A stretch of DNA of 64,000 nt, taken from contig NZ_CP067225.1 of assembly GCF_016617715.1 (NCBI RefSeq), forward strand, positions 620,001 to 684,000, written 5' to 3'. Source of the stretch: Paracoccus sp. MC1862 (GTDB taxonomy: Bacteria > Pseudomonadota > Alphaproteobacteria > Rhodobacterales > Rhodobacteraceae). A program made the position numbers and the translations under genes. Below are positions 54,294 through 64,000 of the stretch, piece after piece. The notes beneath the pieces were generated by a model, which did no database searches, had not been told where the DNA came from, and was given only the letters and a program-made list of their open reading frames with translations. The number at the start of each line of letters is the position of its first letter. The stretch's first letter is position 1.

Positions 54294-55358
54294 ATGACTG
54301 AATTCTGGGCATCCCCCCTCGGCTACACGGTCATCCTGCTGGCGCAGGGTCTGGCGCTGATCGCCTTCGTGATGCTGTCGCTGGTCTGGCTGGTTTACGG
54401 CGACCGCAAGATCTGGGCCGCCGTGCAGTTGCGGCGCGGCCCGAACGTGGTCGGCCCCTGGGGCCTGCTGCAGACCTTCGCCGACGCGATCAAATACGTC
54501 CTCAAGGAGATCGTCGTCCCGTCGGGTGCGGACAAGTTCGTCTTCTTCCTCGCCCCGTTCCTGTCGATGATGCTGGCGCTGTTCGCCTTCGTGGCGATTC
54601 CTTTCGCGCCCGGCTGGGTGATGGCCGACCTCAACGTCGGCATCCTGTTCATCTTCGCCATCAGCTCGCTGCATGTGTATGGCGTCATCATGGGCGGCTG
54701 GGCCTCGAACTCGAAATACCCCTTCCTCGCCTCGCTGCGATCGGCGGCGCAGATGATCTCCTACGAGGTCAGCATGGGCCTCATCATCATCGGCGTCATC
54801 ATCTCGGCAGGGTCGATGAACCTGTCGGCGATCGTCGAAAGCCAGCGGAGCGGCTGGGGGATGCTGAGCTGGTACTGGCTGCCGCATCTGCCGATGATGG
54901 TGCTGTTCTTCATCAGCGCCCTGGCCGAAACGAACCGTCCGCCCTTTGATCTGGCCGAGGCGGAATCCGAACTGGTCGCCGGCCACATGGTCGAATATTC
55001 CTCGACCCCCTACCTGCTGTTCATGGCGGGCGAATACATCTCGATCTGGCTGATGTGCGCGCTGATGTCGCTGCTGTTCTTCGGCGGCTGGCTGTCGCCG
55101 ATCCCCGGCCTGCCCGATGGCGCGCTGTGGATGTTCCTGAAGATGGTATTCTGGTTCTTCATGATCGCCATGGTGAAGGCGATGGTACCGCGCTATCGCT
55201 ATGACCAGTTGATGCGGATCGGCTGGAAGGTGTTCCTGCCCCTGTCGCTGGGCTGGGTCGTGCTGATCGCCTTCCTCGCCCGCTTCCAGGCGCTGGACGG
55301 CTTCTGGGCCCGCTGGGATCATCTGGTGCCGATCGGCCAGACCATTGTCGGAGGATAA
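54294..55358 (+). CDS. nuoH: NADH-quinone oxidoreductase subunit H
   Basis: A 354-residue membrane subunit with eight or more helices, at the interface of the quinone tunnel and the membrane arm. Conserved motifs include [41 protein letters not shown] and [16 protein letters not shown]. It couples quinone reduction to proton pumping. Its start follows the lipoprotein gene by 18 bases. Confidence 0.97.
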   Translation: MTEFWASPLGYTVILLAQGLALIAFVMLSLVWLVYGDRKIWAAVQLRRGPNVVGPWGLLQTFADAIKYVLKEIVVPSGADKFVFFLAPFLSMMLALFAFVAIPFAPGWVMADLNVGILFIFAISSLHVYGVIMGGWASNSKYPFLASLRSAAQMISYEVSMGLIIIGVIISAGSMNLSAIVESQRSGWGMLSWYWLPHLPMMVLFFISALAETNRPPFDLAEAESELVAGHMVEYSSTPYLLFMAGEYISIWLMCALMSLLFFGGWLSPIPGLPDGALWMFLKMVFWFFMIAMVKAMVPRYRYDQLMRIGWKVFLPLSLGWVVLIAFLARFQALDGFWARWDHLVPIGQTIVGG

Positions 55359-55361
55359 GCC

Positions 55362-56450
<1,089 letters not shown>

Positions 56451-56454
<4 letters not shown>

Positions 56455-57056
56455 TGGCTTTCGCCTTCTACCTTTTCGCGATCTCCGTCTGCATCGCCGG
56501 CTTCATGGTGGTGATCTCGCGCAACCCGGTCCATTCGGTGCTGTGGCTGATCCTCGCCTTCCTGTCCTCGGCGGGGCTGTTCGTCCTGCAGGGGGCCGAG
56601 TTCGTGGCGATGCTGCTGATCATCGTCTATGTGGGCGCGGTCGCGGTGCTGTTCCTCTTCGTGGTGATGATGCTCGACATCGACTTCGCCGCGCTGAAAG
56701 GGGAACTGGCGCGCTATCTGCCGCTGGCGCTGCTGATGGGGCTGGTCGTGCTGGCGCAACTGGGTATCGCCTTCGGGGCCTGGGAAAGCGCCGCCACGGC
56801 CGAGGGGGCGCGGATCGCGCCCATCGTGGAAAACACGCTGAACACCCATGCGCTTGGCGGCATCCTTTACGACCGCTACCTGCTGCCCTTCCAGCTGGCC
56901 GGGCTGATCCTGCTGGTGGCCATGATCGGGGCCATCCTGCTGACCCTGCGTCACCGCCGCGACATCAAGCGCCAGGACGTGCTGCAGCAGATGTGGCGCG
57001 ACCCGGCCAAGGCGATGCGGATGACCAATCCCAAGCCGGGGCAGGGCTTGCAATAA
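56451..57056 (+). CDS. nuoJ: NADH-quinone oxidoreductase subunit J
   Basis: A 201-residue membrane subunit with five helices. The conserved [20 protein letters not shown] segment with its pi-bulge region and the start [20 protein letters not shown] are present. Length is usual for Paracoccus Nqo10. It overlaps the CMD-like gene by four bases; nuoK lies 139 bases on, after a hairpin. Confidence 0.95.
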
Positions 57057-57061
57057 GACGT

Positions 57062-57086
57062 CCGCCTGCATCCCCGATGCAGGCGG
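57062..57086 (+). promoter_or_regulatory. Intercistronic hairpin between nuoJ and nuoK
   Basis: CCGCCTGCATC (57062-57072) pairs perfectly with GATGCAGGCGG (57076-57086) around a CCC loop. No T-run follows. Like the hairpin at 45897 it may stabilise or process the long nuo transcript. Confidence 0.55.
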
Positions 57087-57132
57087 CGGATTTCGCGGCT
57101 CGCGTCTGTTCACTCGCGGCGGCGTGATCTAA

Positions 57133-57501
<369 letters not shown>

Positions 57502-57509
57502 GGCAGTTC

Positions 57510-59765
57510 ATGGAAAAGTTCATCCTCCTTGCCCCCCTGATTGCCTCGGTCATCGCCGGCTTCGGCTGGCGGGTGATCTCGGAAAAGGGCGCGCAGGTCC
57601 TGACGACAGGCGTGCTGTTCCTTGCCGCCCTGTTCAGCTGGATCATCTTCCTCGGCTTCGACGGCCAGCCATATTCGATCCACATGATGGACTGGATCGT
57701 CTCGGGCGATTTCGCCGCCACCTGGACCATCCGCATCGACCGGCTGACCGCGATCATGCTGATCGTGGTGACGACCGTCTCGGCGCTCGTGCACCTGTAT
57801 TCGATCGGCTACATGGCCCATGACGACAACTGGACCGAGGACGAGCCTTACCGCGCCCGCTTCTTCGCCTATCTGTCCTTCTTCACCTTCGCCATGCTGG
57901 CGCTGGTGACGGCCGACAACCTGCTGCAGATGTTCTTCGGGTGGGAGGGCGTGGGCCTCGCCTCGTACCTGCTGATCGGCTTCTACTACAAGAAACCCAG
58001 CGCGAATGCGGCGGCGATGAAGGCCTTCATCGTCAACCGCGTGGGCGACTTCGGCTTCCTGCTGGGGATCTTCGGGCTGTGGTGGCTGACCGGCTCGGTC
58101 CGCTTCGACGAGATCTTCGCGCAGGTGCCGACCATCGCCACGACCGAGGTACCCTTCCTCTGGACCACCTGGAACGCCGCCAATCTGCTGGGCGTGCTGC
58201 TGTTCATCGGCGCCATGGGCAAGTCGGCGCAGCTTGGCCTGCACACCTGGCTGCCCGACGCGATGGAAGGCCCGACGCCGGTCTCGGCCCTGATCCACGC
58301 CGCGACCATGGTGACGGCGGGCGTGTTCCTCGTCTGCCGGATGTCGCCGCTTTACGAATTTGCGCCCGAGGCCAAGCAGTTCATCGTCTTCATCGGCGCG
58401 GCGACCGCCTTCTTCGCGGCGACCGTCGGCCTCGTGCAGAACGACATCAAGCGGGTGATCGCCTATTCGACCTGCTCGCAGCTTGGCTACATGTTCGTGG
58501 CGGCGGGCGTGGGCGTCTATTCGGTGGCGATGTTCCACCTGCTCACCCACGCCTTTTTCAAGGCCATGCTGTTCCTGGGCGCCGGTTCCGTCATCCACGC
58601 GATGCACCATGAACAGGACATGCGGAACTATGGCGGGCTGCGGAAGAAGGTGCCCTATACCTTCTGGGCGATGCTGATCGGCACCCTTGCCATCACCGGC
58701 GTCGGCATCCCGCTGACCACCATCGGTTTTGCCGGCTTCCTGTCCAAGGATGCAGTGATCGAAAGCGCCTATGCCTCGGGCGAGGCTTATGCCTTCTGGC
58801 TTTTGGTCATCGCCGCCTGTTTCACCAGCTTCTATTCCTGGCGCCTGATGTTCCTGACCTTCTGGGGGCAGCCGCGCCCGCAGCAGGTCTGGGACCCCGA
58901 GATCAAGGCCGAGGAGGAGGTCCAGCCTTCGCCCGCCCACGCCCATGTCCACGACGCGCATCATCACCACGATCCCATGCACGCGCATGAGCATGCCCAT
59001 GAAAGCCCGCCCGTCATGCTGGTGCCGCTGGGCGTGCTGGCGGTCGGCGCGGTCTTCGCTGGGATGGTCTGGTATGGCCCCTTCTTCGGCGACCATGACC
59101 GCGTGACGCAGTTTTTCCACATGCCGCATCATGCGGCGGGTGCCGAGCATGCCAGCGCCGATCCCGCCGACCACGTGGCGGCGCCGGGCGAGGCTGCGGC
59201 CCCGACGGCTCCGGCCGAAGTGGCGGCCGACCATGCCGCCGTCGACCCGGCGACGGGGGCCACCAACCCGGAGAGCGCGCCCGCTGATGGCGAGGTTGCG
59301 GTGGTCGCCGCCCCGGTCGGAGGCGCGATCTACATGCACCCCGACAACCATGTGATGGACGAAGCGCACCATTCGCCGGTCTGGGTGAAGGTCTCGCCCT
59401 TCATCGCCATGCTGATCGGCCTCGGGCTGGCTTACGCGATGTATATCCGCAACCCCGCCGCCCCCGCGCGGCTGGCCGCGACGCAGCGGCCGCTCTACCG
59501 CTTCCTGCTGAACAAGTGGTATTTCGACGAGCTGTACGACTGGGTCTTTGTCCGTCCCGCGCAATGGATCGGCCGGGCGCTGTGGAAGGGCGGCGACCAG
59601 CGCACAATCGACGGCACGATCAACGGCATCGCCATGGGCCTGATCCCGCGCCTGACCCGTTTCGCCGGCCGCGTTCAGTCCGGCTATCTCTTCCACTACG
59701 CCTTCGGGATGGTGCTGGGCCTTGTTGCCCTGCTGCTCTGGGTGACGGCGCGGAGCATGAGCTGA
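57510..59765 (+). CDS. nuoL: NADH-quinone oxidoreductase subunit L (antiporter-like)
   Basis: A 751-residue membrane subunit with the Mrp-antiporter core ([53 protein letters not shown]) and the long C-terminal lateral helix. It is longer than E. coli NuoL (about 613) and P. denitrificans Nqo12 (about 703). The extra length is a His-rich loop (about 470-500, [17 protein letters not shown]) and an Ala/Pro/Asp-rich stretch (about 533-607). Proton-pathway residues in the core look conserved. It starts eight bases after nuoK. Confidence 0.96.
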   Translation: MEKFILLAPLIASVIAGFGWRVISEKGAQVLTTGVLFLAALFSWIIFLGFDGQPYSIHMMDWIVSGDFAATWTIRIDRLTAIMLIVVTTVSALVHLYSIGYMAHDDNWTEDEPYRARFFAYLSFFTFAMLALVTADNLLQMFFGWEGVGLASYLLIGFYYKKPSANAAAMKAFIVNRVGDFGFLLGIFGLWWLTGSVRFDEIFAQVPTIATTEVPFLWTTWNAANLLGVLLFIGAMGKSAQLGLHTWLPDAMEGPTPVSALIHAATMVTAGVFLVCRMSPLYEFAPEAKQFIVFIGAATAFFAATVGLVQNDIKRVIAYSTCSQLGYMFVAAGVGVYSVAMFHLLTHAFFKAMLFLGAGSVIHAMHHEQDMRNYGGLRKKVPYTFWAMLIGTLAITGVGIPLTTIGFAGFLSKDAVIESAYASGEAYAFWLLVIAACFTSFYSWRLMFLTFWGQPRPQQVWDPEIKAEEEVQPSPAHAHVHDAHHHHDPMHAHEHAHESPPVMLVPLGVLAVGAVFAGMVWYGPFFGDHDRVTQFFHMPHHAAGAEHASADPADHVAAPGEAAAPTAPAEVAADHAAVDPATGATNPESAPADGEVAVVAAPVGGAIYMHPDNHVMDEAHHSPVWVKVSPFIAMLIGLGLAYAMYIRNPAAPARLAATQRPLYRFLLNKWYFDELYDWVFVRPAQWIGRALWKGGDQRTIDGTINGIAMGLIPRLTRFAGRVQSGYLFHYAFGMVLGLVALLLWVTARSMS

Positions 59766-59766
59766 C

Positions 59767-61329
59767 ATGACGACCTATCCGCTTCTTTCGATCATCACCT
59801 TCCTGCCGATCGTCGCGGGCCTGATCCTCGCGCTGTTCCTGCGCGGCAATGACGAGGCTGCGGGGCGCAATGCCAAGTGGCTGGCGCTGGTCGCAACTGT
59901 CGCGACCTTCGCGGTCTCCTGCGTGGTGATGGCTGGCTTCGATCCGCAGAACACCGGCTTCCAGTTCGTCGAGGACCAGCCCTGGATCATGGGGCTGCGC
60001 TACAAGCTGGGCGTGGACGGCATCTCGATCCTCTTCGTGATGCTGACCACCTTCCTGATGCCGCTGGTGATCCTGTCTACCTGGACCATGACGGACCGCG
60101 CCAAGGACTACATGATCGCCTTCCTGGTGCTGGAAGGTTTGATGATCGGCGTCTTCGTGGCGCTGGACCTTGTGCTGTTCTACCTGTTCTTCGAGGCCGG
60201 GCTGATCCCGATGTTCCTGATCATCGGAATCTGGGGCGGCCGCGACCGCATCTACGCGGCCTTCAAGTTCTTCCTTTATACCTTCCTCGGCTCGGTGCTG
60301 ATGCTGGTGGCGATGATCGTGATGTACCGGGTCTCGGGCACGACGGATATCCCGACGCTGCTGGGCTTCGACTTCCCGTCCGAGCCGATGCGCGTTCTCG
60401 GCATCTCGGTCGCGACGGGCCTGCAGATGCTGCTGTTCCTGTGCTTCCTGGCGTCCTTTGCGGTGAAGCTGCCGATGTGGCCGGTCCATACCTGGCTGCC
60501 GGACGCCCACGTGCAGGCGCCGACGGCGGCCTCGGTCCTGCTGGCGGCGGTGCTGCTGAAGATGGGCGGCTACGGCTTCCTGCGCTTCAGCCTGCCGATG
60601 TTCCCCGAGGCTTCCAACGCCGCGCAGCCTTTCATCTTCTGGCTGTCGGCCATTGCCATCGTCTACACCAGCCTCGTGGCGCTGGCGCAATCCGACATGA
60701 AGAAGCTGATCGCCTATTCCTCGGTCGCCCACATGGGCTATGTGACGCTCGGCACCTTTGCCGCGAACCAGCAGGGCGTCGATGGCGCGATCTTCCAGAT
60801 GCTGTCGCATGGCTTCATCTCGGGTGCGCTGTTCCTGCTGGTCGGCGTCATCTACGATCGGATGCACACGCGAGAGATCGACGCCTATGGCGGGCTGGCG
60901 AACCGGATGCCGCTTTACGCGCTGATCTTCCTGTTCTTCACCATGGCGAACGTGGGACTTCCCGGCACCTCGGGCTTTGTTGGCGAGTTCCTGACGCTGC
61001 TGGGAACCTTCCACGTCAACACCTGGGTGGCGGTCGTCGCGACCTCGGGCGTGATCCTGTCGGCGGGTTATGCGCTGTGGCTCTACCGCCGCGTGACGCT
61101 TGGCGCACTGGTGAAGGAGAGCCTGCGGACCATGGGCGACATGACCCCGCGCGAGCGCTGGATCTTCGTGCCGCTGATCGCGATGACGATCCTGCTGGGC
61201 GTGTATCCGCGCGTCGTGACCGACATCACCGGCCCCTCGGTGGCCGCGCTATTGAACGACTATCACGCCAGCCTGCCTGCCGCCGACGACACGACGCAAG
61301 TCGCCGTCGCGCCCGTGGCCGGACAGTAA
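59767..61329 (+). CDS. nuoM: NADH-quinone oxidoreductase subunit M (antiporter-like)
   Basis: A 520-residue antiporter-like subunit with about 14 helices. Family motifs include [37 protein letters not shown] and [13 protein letters not shown]. It is intact and of normal length. It starts one base after the nuoL stop and ends 12 bases before nuoN. Confidence 0.97.
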   Translation: MTTYPLLSIITFLPIVAGLILALFLRGNDEAAGRNAKWLALVATVATFAVSCVVMAGFDPQNTGFQFVEDQPWIMGLRYKLGVDGISILFVMLTTFLMPLVILSTWTMTDRAKDYMIAFLVLEGLMIGVFVALDLVLFYLFFEAGLIPMFLIIGIWGGRDRIYAAFKFFLYTFLGSVLMLVAMIVMYRVSGTTDIPTLLGFDFPSEPMRVLGISVATGLQMLLFLCFLASFAVKLPMWPVHTWLPDAHVQAPTAASVLLAAVLLKMGGYGFLRFSLPMFPEASNAAQPFIFWLSAIAIVYTSLVALAQSDMKKLIAYSSVAHMGYVTLGTFAANQQGVDGAIFQMLSHGFISGALFLLVGVIYDRMHTREIDAYGGLANRMPLYALIFLFFTMANVGLPGTSGFVGEFLTLLGTFHVNTWVAVVATSGVILSAGYALWLYRRVTLGALVKESLRTMGDMTPRERWIFVPLIAMTILLGVYPRVVTDITGPSVAALLNDYHASLPAADDTTQVAVAPVAGQ

Positions 61330-61341
61330 GGGGCACCCGCC

Positions 61342-62835
61342 ATGACGTCTCTCGACTTTAACACCCTCATGCCCGAGGCGGCGCTGGCCCTGTTCTCGCT
61401 GGTGGCGCTGATGTTCGGTGCCTTCTTCGGCAAGGACCGGACCGCCGTGCCGGTGCTGTGGCTGTCGGTCATCGCCATGCTGGCCGCCGCCTTTGCCCTC
61501 GGTTGGGGCGGGCGCACGGACTCGCAGGCCTTCTTTGGGATGTTCATCGACGACGCATTCGCGCGCTTCGCCAAGGTGGTCATGCTGCTGGGCGCCGCCG
61601 CCGTGCTGGCGATGAGTGCATCTTACCTGGCCCGCAACGGGCTGATGCGGTTCGAGTTGCCGATCCTGGTGGTCCTGGCGGTCATTGGCATGATGGTCAT
61701 GGTCTCGGCGGGCGACCTGCTGACGCTTTACATGGGGCTCGAACTGCAGTCGCTGGCGCTTTACGTCGTGGCGGCTCTGCGGCGCGAAAGCGCGCGGTCG
61801 TCCGAGGCGGGGCTGAAGTATTTCGTCCTCGGCTCGCTCAGCTCGGGGATGCTGCTTTACGGGGCGGCGCTGGTTTATGGCTATTCGGGGACGACCAACC
61901 TTGCCGGTATCATGCAGGCAGTGGGCGGCGAGCGGCTGTCGCTGGGTCTGCTGTTCGGTCTGGTGTTCCTGCTGGTTGGCCTTGCCTTCAAGGTCTCGGC
62001 GGTTCCCTTCCACATGTGGACGCCGGACGTGTATGAGGGCTCGCCCACGCCGGTGACGGCCTTCTTCGCGACCGCGCCCAAGGTTGCGGCGATGGCTCTG
62101 ATCGCGCGGCTGATGTGGGGCGCCTTCGGCAGCGTGCCGGGGGAATGGACGCAGGTGCTGGCGGTCATGGCGGTGCTGTCGATGTTCCTCGGTTCCATCG
62201 CCGGGATCGGACAGCGCGACATCAAGCGGCTGATGGCCTATTCCTCGATCGCCCATGTGGGCTTTGCGCTGATCGGCCTGGCGGCGGGCACCGTCTATGG
62301 CGTGCAGACCATGCTGATCTACATGGCGATCTATGTGGTGATGAACGTTGGCACCTTTGCCTTCATCCTGTCGATGGAACGCGACGGCCGTCCCGTCACC
62401 GCCATCGACGACCTGAACCTGCTGGCGCGGTCCGAGCCGCTGAAGGCGCTGGCTATGGCCGTGCTGCTGTTCAGCCTGACGGGCGTTCCGCCGATGCTGG
62501 GCTTCTTCGCCAAGTTCGGCGTGCTCAAGGCGGCGGTGGACGCAAACATGGGCTGGCTGGCGTTGCTGGGCGTCATCGCCTCGGTGATCGGCGCCTATTA
62601 TTACCTGCGGATGGTCTATTACATCTACTTCGGCAGCGCGCGCGAGGTGCCGGTGGAAACCCGCATGGGCGGCGTGCAGTGGCTGGCGCTGATGGGCTCG
62701 GCCGCGGTGATGATCCTTGGCGCCTTCACCATGCTGGGCACCGAGGCTGCGGCAGAACGTGCGGCGGCCTCGCTGGTGACGGCGAATGTGGCGGTGGCGG
62801 ACCCGGTCGCCGTCGCGACTGCCGCCGTTGACTGA
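61342..62835 (+). CDS. nuoN: NADH-quinone oxidoreductase subunit N (antiporter-like)
   Basis: A 497-residue antiporter-like subunit, the last structural gene of the complex. It has [58 protein letters not shown] and [18 protein letters not shown]. The operon order A-N is complete with this gene. Its end overlaps the proposed birA start by eight bases. Confidence 0.97.
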   Translation: MTSLDFNTLMPEAALALFSLVALMFGAFFGKDRTAVPVLWLSVIAMLAAAFALGWGGRTDSQAFFGMFIDDAFARFAKVVMLLGAAAVLAMSASYLARNGLMRFELPILVVLAVIGMMVMVSAGDLLTLYMGLELQSLALYVVAALRRESARSSEAGLKYFVLGSLSSGMLLYGAALVYGYSGTTNLAGIMQAVGGERLSLGLLFGLVFLLVGLAFKVSAVPFHMWTPDVYEGSPTPVTAFFATAPKVAAMALIARLMWGAFGSVPGEWTQVLAVMAVLSMFLGSIAGIGQRDIKRLMAYSSIAHVGFALIGLAAGTVYGVQTMLIYMAIYVVMNVGTFAFILSMERDGRPVTAIDDLNLLARSEPLKALAMAVLLFSLTGVPPMLGFFAKFGVLKAAVDANMGWLALLGVIASVIGAYYYLRMVYYIYFGSAREVPVETRMGGVQWLALMGSAAVMILGAFTMLGTEAAAERAAASLVTANVAVADPVAVATAAVD

Positions 62836-63607
62836 GCCGCCCCGTCCGGTGGCCTGGCCCGAGGGCGTGGCGCGCCACGTCCTTGCGCGGACCGAAAGCA
62901 CCAATGCCGAGGCATTGCGCCTCGCCCCCGGCCTGAGCGGTCCGGCCTGGATCATGACCCGGCAGCAGACGGCAGGGCGGGGTCGTCGCGGACGAAGCTG
63001 GTCGATGCCCGAGGGCAATTTCGCGGCAACGCTGGCGATGCGGCCGCAGGGCTCTCCCTCCGATGTGTCGCTTTACAGCTTTGTTGCCGCCCTGGCGCTG
63101 CATGAAGCGCTGACGGCTGTATGCGGCCCCACAACCCGGCTGGCGATCAAGTGGCCGAACGACGTGCTGCTGAATGGCGGCAAGGTCGCCGGAATCCTTC
63201 TGGAAAGCGCGGGGCAGGGCGGGGCGGTCTCGGCGCTGGCCGTCGGCATCGGCGTCAACCTTGCCGCTGCACCGGAACCGGAGGCCATCGAGGCGGGTGC
63301 GGTTCACCCGGTCTCGGTGCTGGGTGAAACCGGTCATGCCGTCAGCCCGGATGATTTCCTAGACCTGCTCGCGCCAGCCTTCGACCGCTGGCAGCGGCAG
63401 TTGATGACCTGGGGCTTCGCCCCCATCCGCACCGCATGGACCGCCCGCGCGGCCCGGCTGGGCGAGACCATCACCGCGCGCACCGGCAATGCCATCCGCA
63501 CCGGCCGCTTCGAGGGTATCGACGAGACCGGCGCGCTGGTTCTGACCACCGCCGCCGGGCGCGAGGTCATCCCCGCCGCCGACGTCTTCTTCCACGAGGT
63601 TGCCTGA
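62828..63607 (+). CDS. birA: Biotin-[acetyl-CoA-carboxylase] ligase
   Basis: A protein of about 259 residues, starting at TTG 62828 (GTG 62849 is the alternative). The biotin ligase core has [35 protein letters not shown] and [20 protein letters not shown], plus the C-terminal SH3-like domain. It lacks the N-terminal helix-turn-helix of E. coli BirA, so it is a group I ligase without repressor function. It biotinylates carboxylases. It follows nuoN directly, as in P. denitrificans, and overlaps coaX by one base. Confidence 0.92.
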   Translation: MTEPPRPVAWPEGVARHVLARTESTNAEALRLAPGLSGPAWIMTRQQTAGRGRRGRSWSMPEGNFAATLAMRPQGSPSDVSLYSFVAALALHEALTAVCGPTTRLAIKWPNDVLLNGGKVAGILLESAGQGGAVSALAVGIGVNLAAAPEPEAIEAGAVHPVSVLGETGHAVSPDDFLDLLAPAFDRWQRQLMTWGFAPIRTAWTARAARLGETITARTGNAIRTGRFEGIDETGALVLTTAAGREVIPAADVFFHEVA

Positions 63608-64000
63608 TGCTTCTGTGCATCGACACCGGTAACACCAACACGCTGTTCTCGATCTGGGATGGCGAGCGGTTCATCAGCCATTGGCGCATCGCCACCGACC
63701 ACCGCCGCACCGCCGACGAATATTTCGTCTGGCTGCGCTCGCTGATGTCGCTGAGCCGGCTGGAGGTCGAGGTGGATGCCTGCATCATCAGCTCGACCGT
63801 GCCGCGGGTGGTCTTCAACCTGCGCGTCCTCTGCAACCGCTATTTCGACACAAGGCCGCTGGTCGTGGGCAAGCCCGACTGCCTGCTGCCCGCGCCGCCG
63901 CGTGTCGATCCCGGCACCGTCGTCGGCCCTGACCGGATCGTGAACACCTGGGCGGCCTTCGACCGCTATGGCCCCGACCTCGTGGTGGTCGATTTCGGCA
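63607..64000 (+). CDS. coaX: Type III pantothenate kinase, N-terminal part (cut by window edge)
   Basis: The first 131 codons are present; the rest is outside the window. The N-terminus LLCIDTGNTNTLFSIWDG carries the conserved phosphate-1 Asp motif of CoaX. Later segments ISSTVPRVVFNL, VGPDRIVN (PDR motif) and VVVDFG continue the ASKHA fold. It makes 4'-phosphopantothenate, the first step of coenzyme A synthesis. It is coupled to birA by a TGATG overlap. Confidence 0.93.
   Translation, partial: MLLCIDTGNTNTLFSIWDGERFISHWRIATDHRRTADEYFVWLRSLMSLSRLEVEVDACIISSTVPRVVFNLRVLCNRYFDTRPLVVGKPDCLLPAPPRVDPGTVVGPDRIVNTWAAFDRYGPDLVVVDFG

Overview
The window looks like chromosomal DNA of a Rhodobacteraceae alphaproteobacterium, most probably Paracoccus or a close relative. 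The evidence is high GC, a 14-gene nuo operon interrupted by extra small genes and followed by birA and coaX (the layout known from Paracoccus denitrificans), a direct-repeat LexA box (GTTC-N7-GTTC) before uvrA, and family-typical small proteins (DUF2842, and probable DUF5333 and DUF5337). The species assignment is an inference; no alignment was run.

Layout. 1-9300: start of meaB, rpmB, copper handling (a small exported protein plus a PCuAC chaperone, and later a CopA Cu(I)-ATPase), mnmH, an L,D-transpeptidase, a hydrolase, a cytochrome b561, a DksA-like protein, and a RAYT transposase with a two-hairpin REP element. 9450-13511: an AT-rich accessory patch with an unfamiliar two-gene module (DUF4747-like cytosolic protein plus a four-helix membrane protein), then an IS481-family element split by an IS110-family element. 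13540-18390: lepA, an EamA transporter, a CopZ-like protein, a HAD hydrolase, an exported protein and a sirtuin. 18431-29901: a serine-cycle cluster, glyA-ppc-hprA-mtkB-mtkA-sgaA on the minus strand and mclA-gck on the plus strand, around a LuxR-type regulator with an atypical receiver domain. 29902-31833: poor in genes, with a broken Hint-domain gene. 31834-44093: purA, thiN, M20 amidohydrolase, moaA, GFA-like, 5'-nucleotidase, uvrA and SDR genes. 44120-62835: the nuo operon with eight interspersed genes. 62828-64000: birA and the start of coaX.

How the genes fit together. SgaA, HprA, Gck, Ppc, MtkAB, MclA and GlyA form nearly the whole serine cycle, which turns glycine plus a C1 unit into acetyl-CoA and glyoxylate. 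MeaB at the left edge fits the ethylmalonyl-CoA pathway often used to regenerate glyoxylate. Electrons from growth would enter respiration through complex I, encoded here in full. Copper genes (PCuAC, CopA, CopZ-like) would serve copper oxidases and copper tolerance.

The observations most worth a second look are a candidate copper-responsive leader ORF overlapping copA with a hairpin over the copA ribosome site, the DUF4747-like/membrane two-gene module, a structured 5' region in the IS110 element that may be its guide RNA, and a motif shared by the two divergent serine-cycle promoters.
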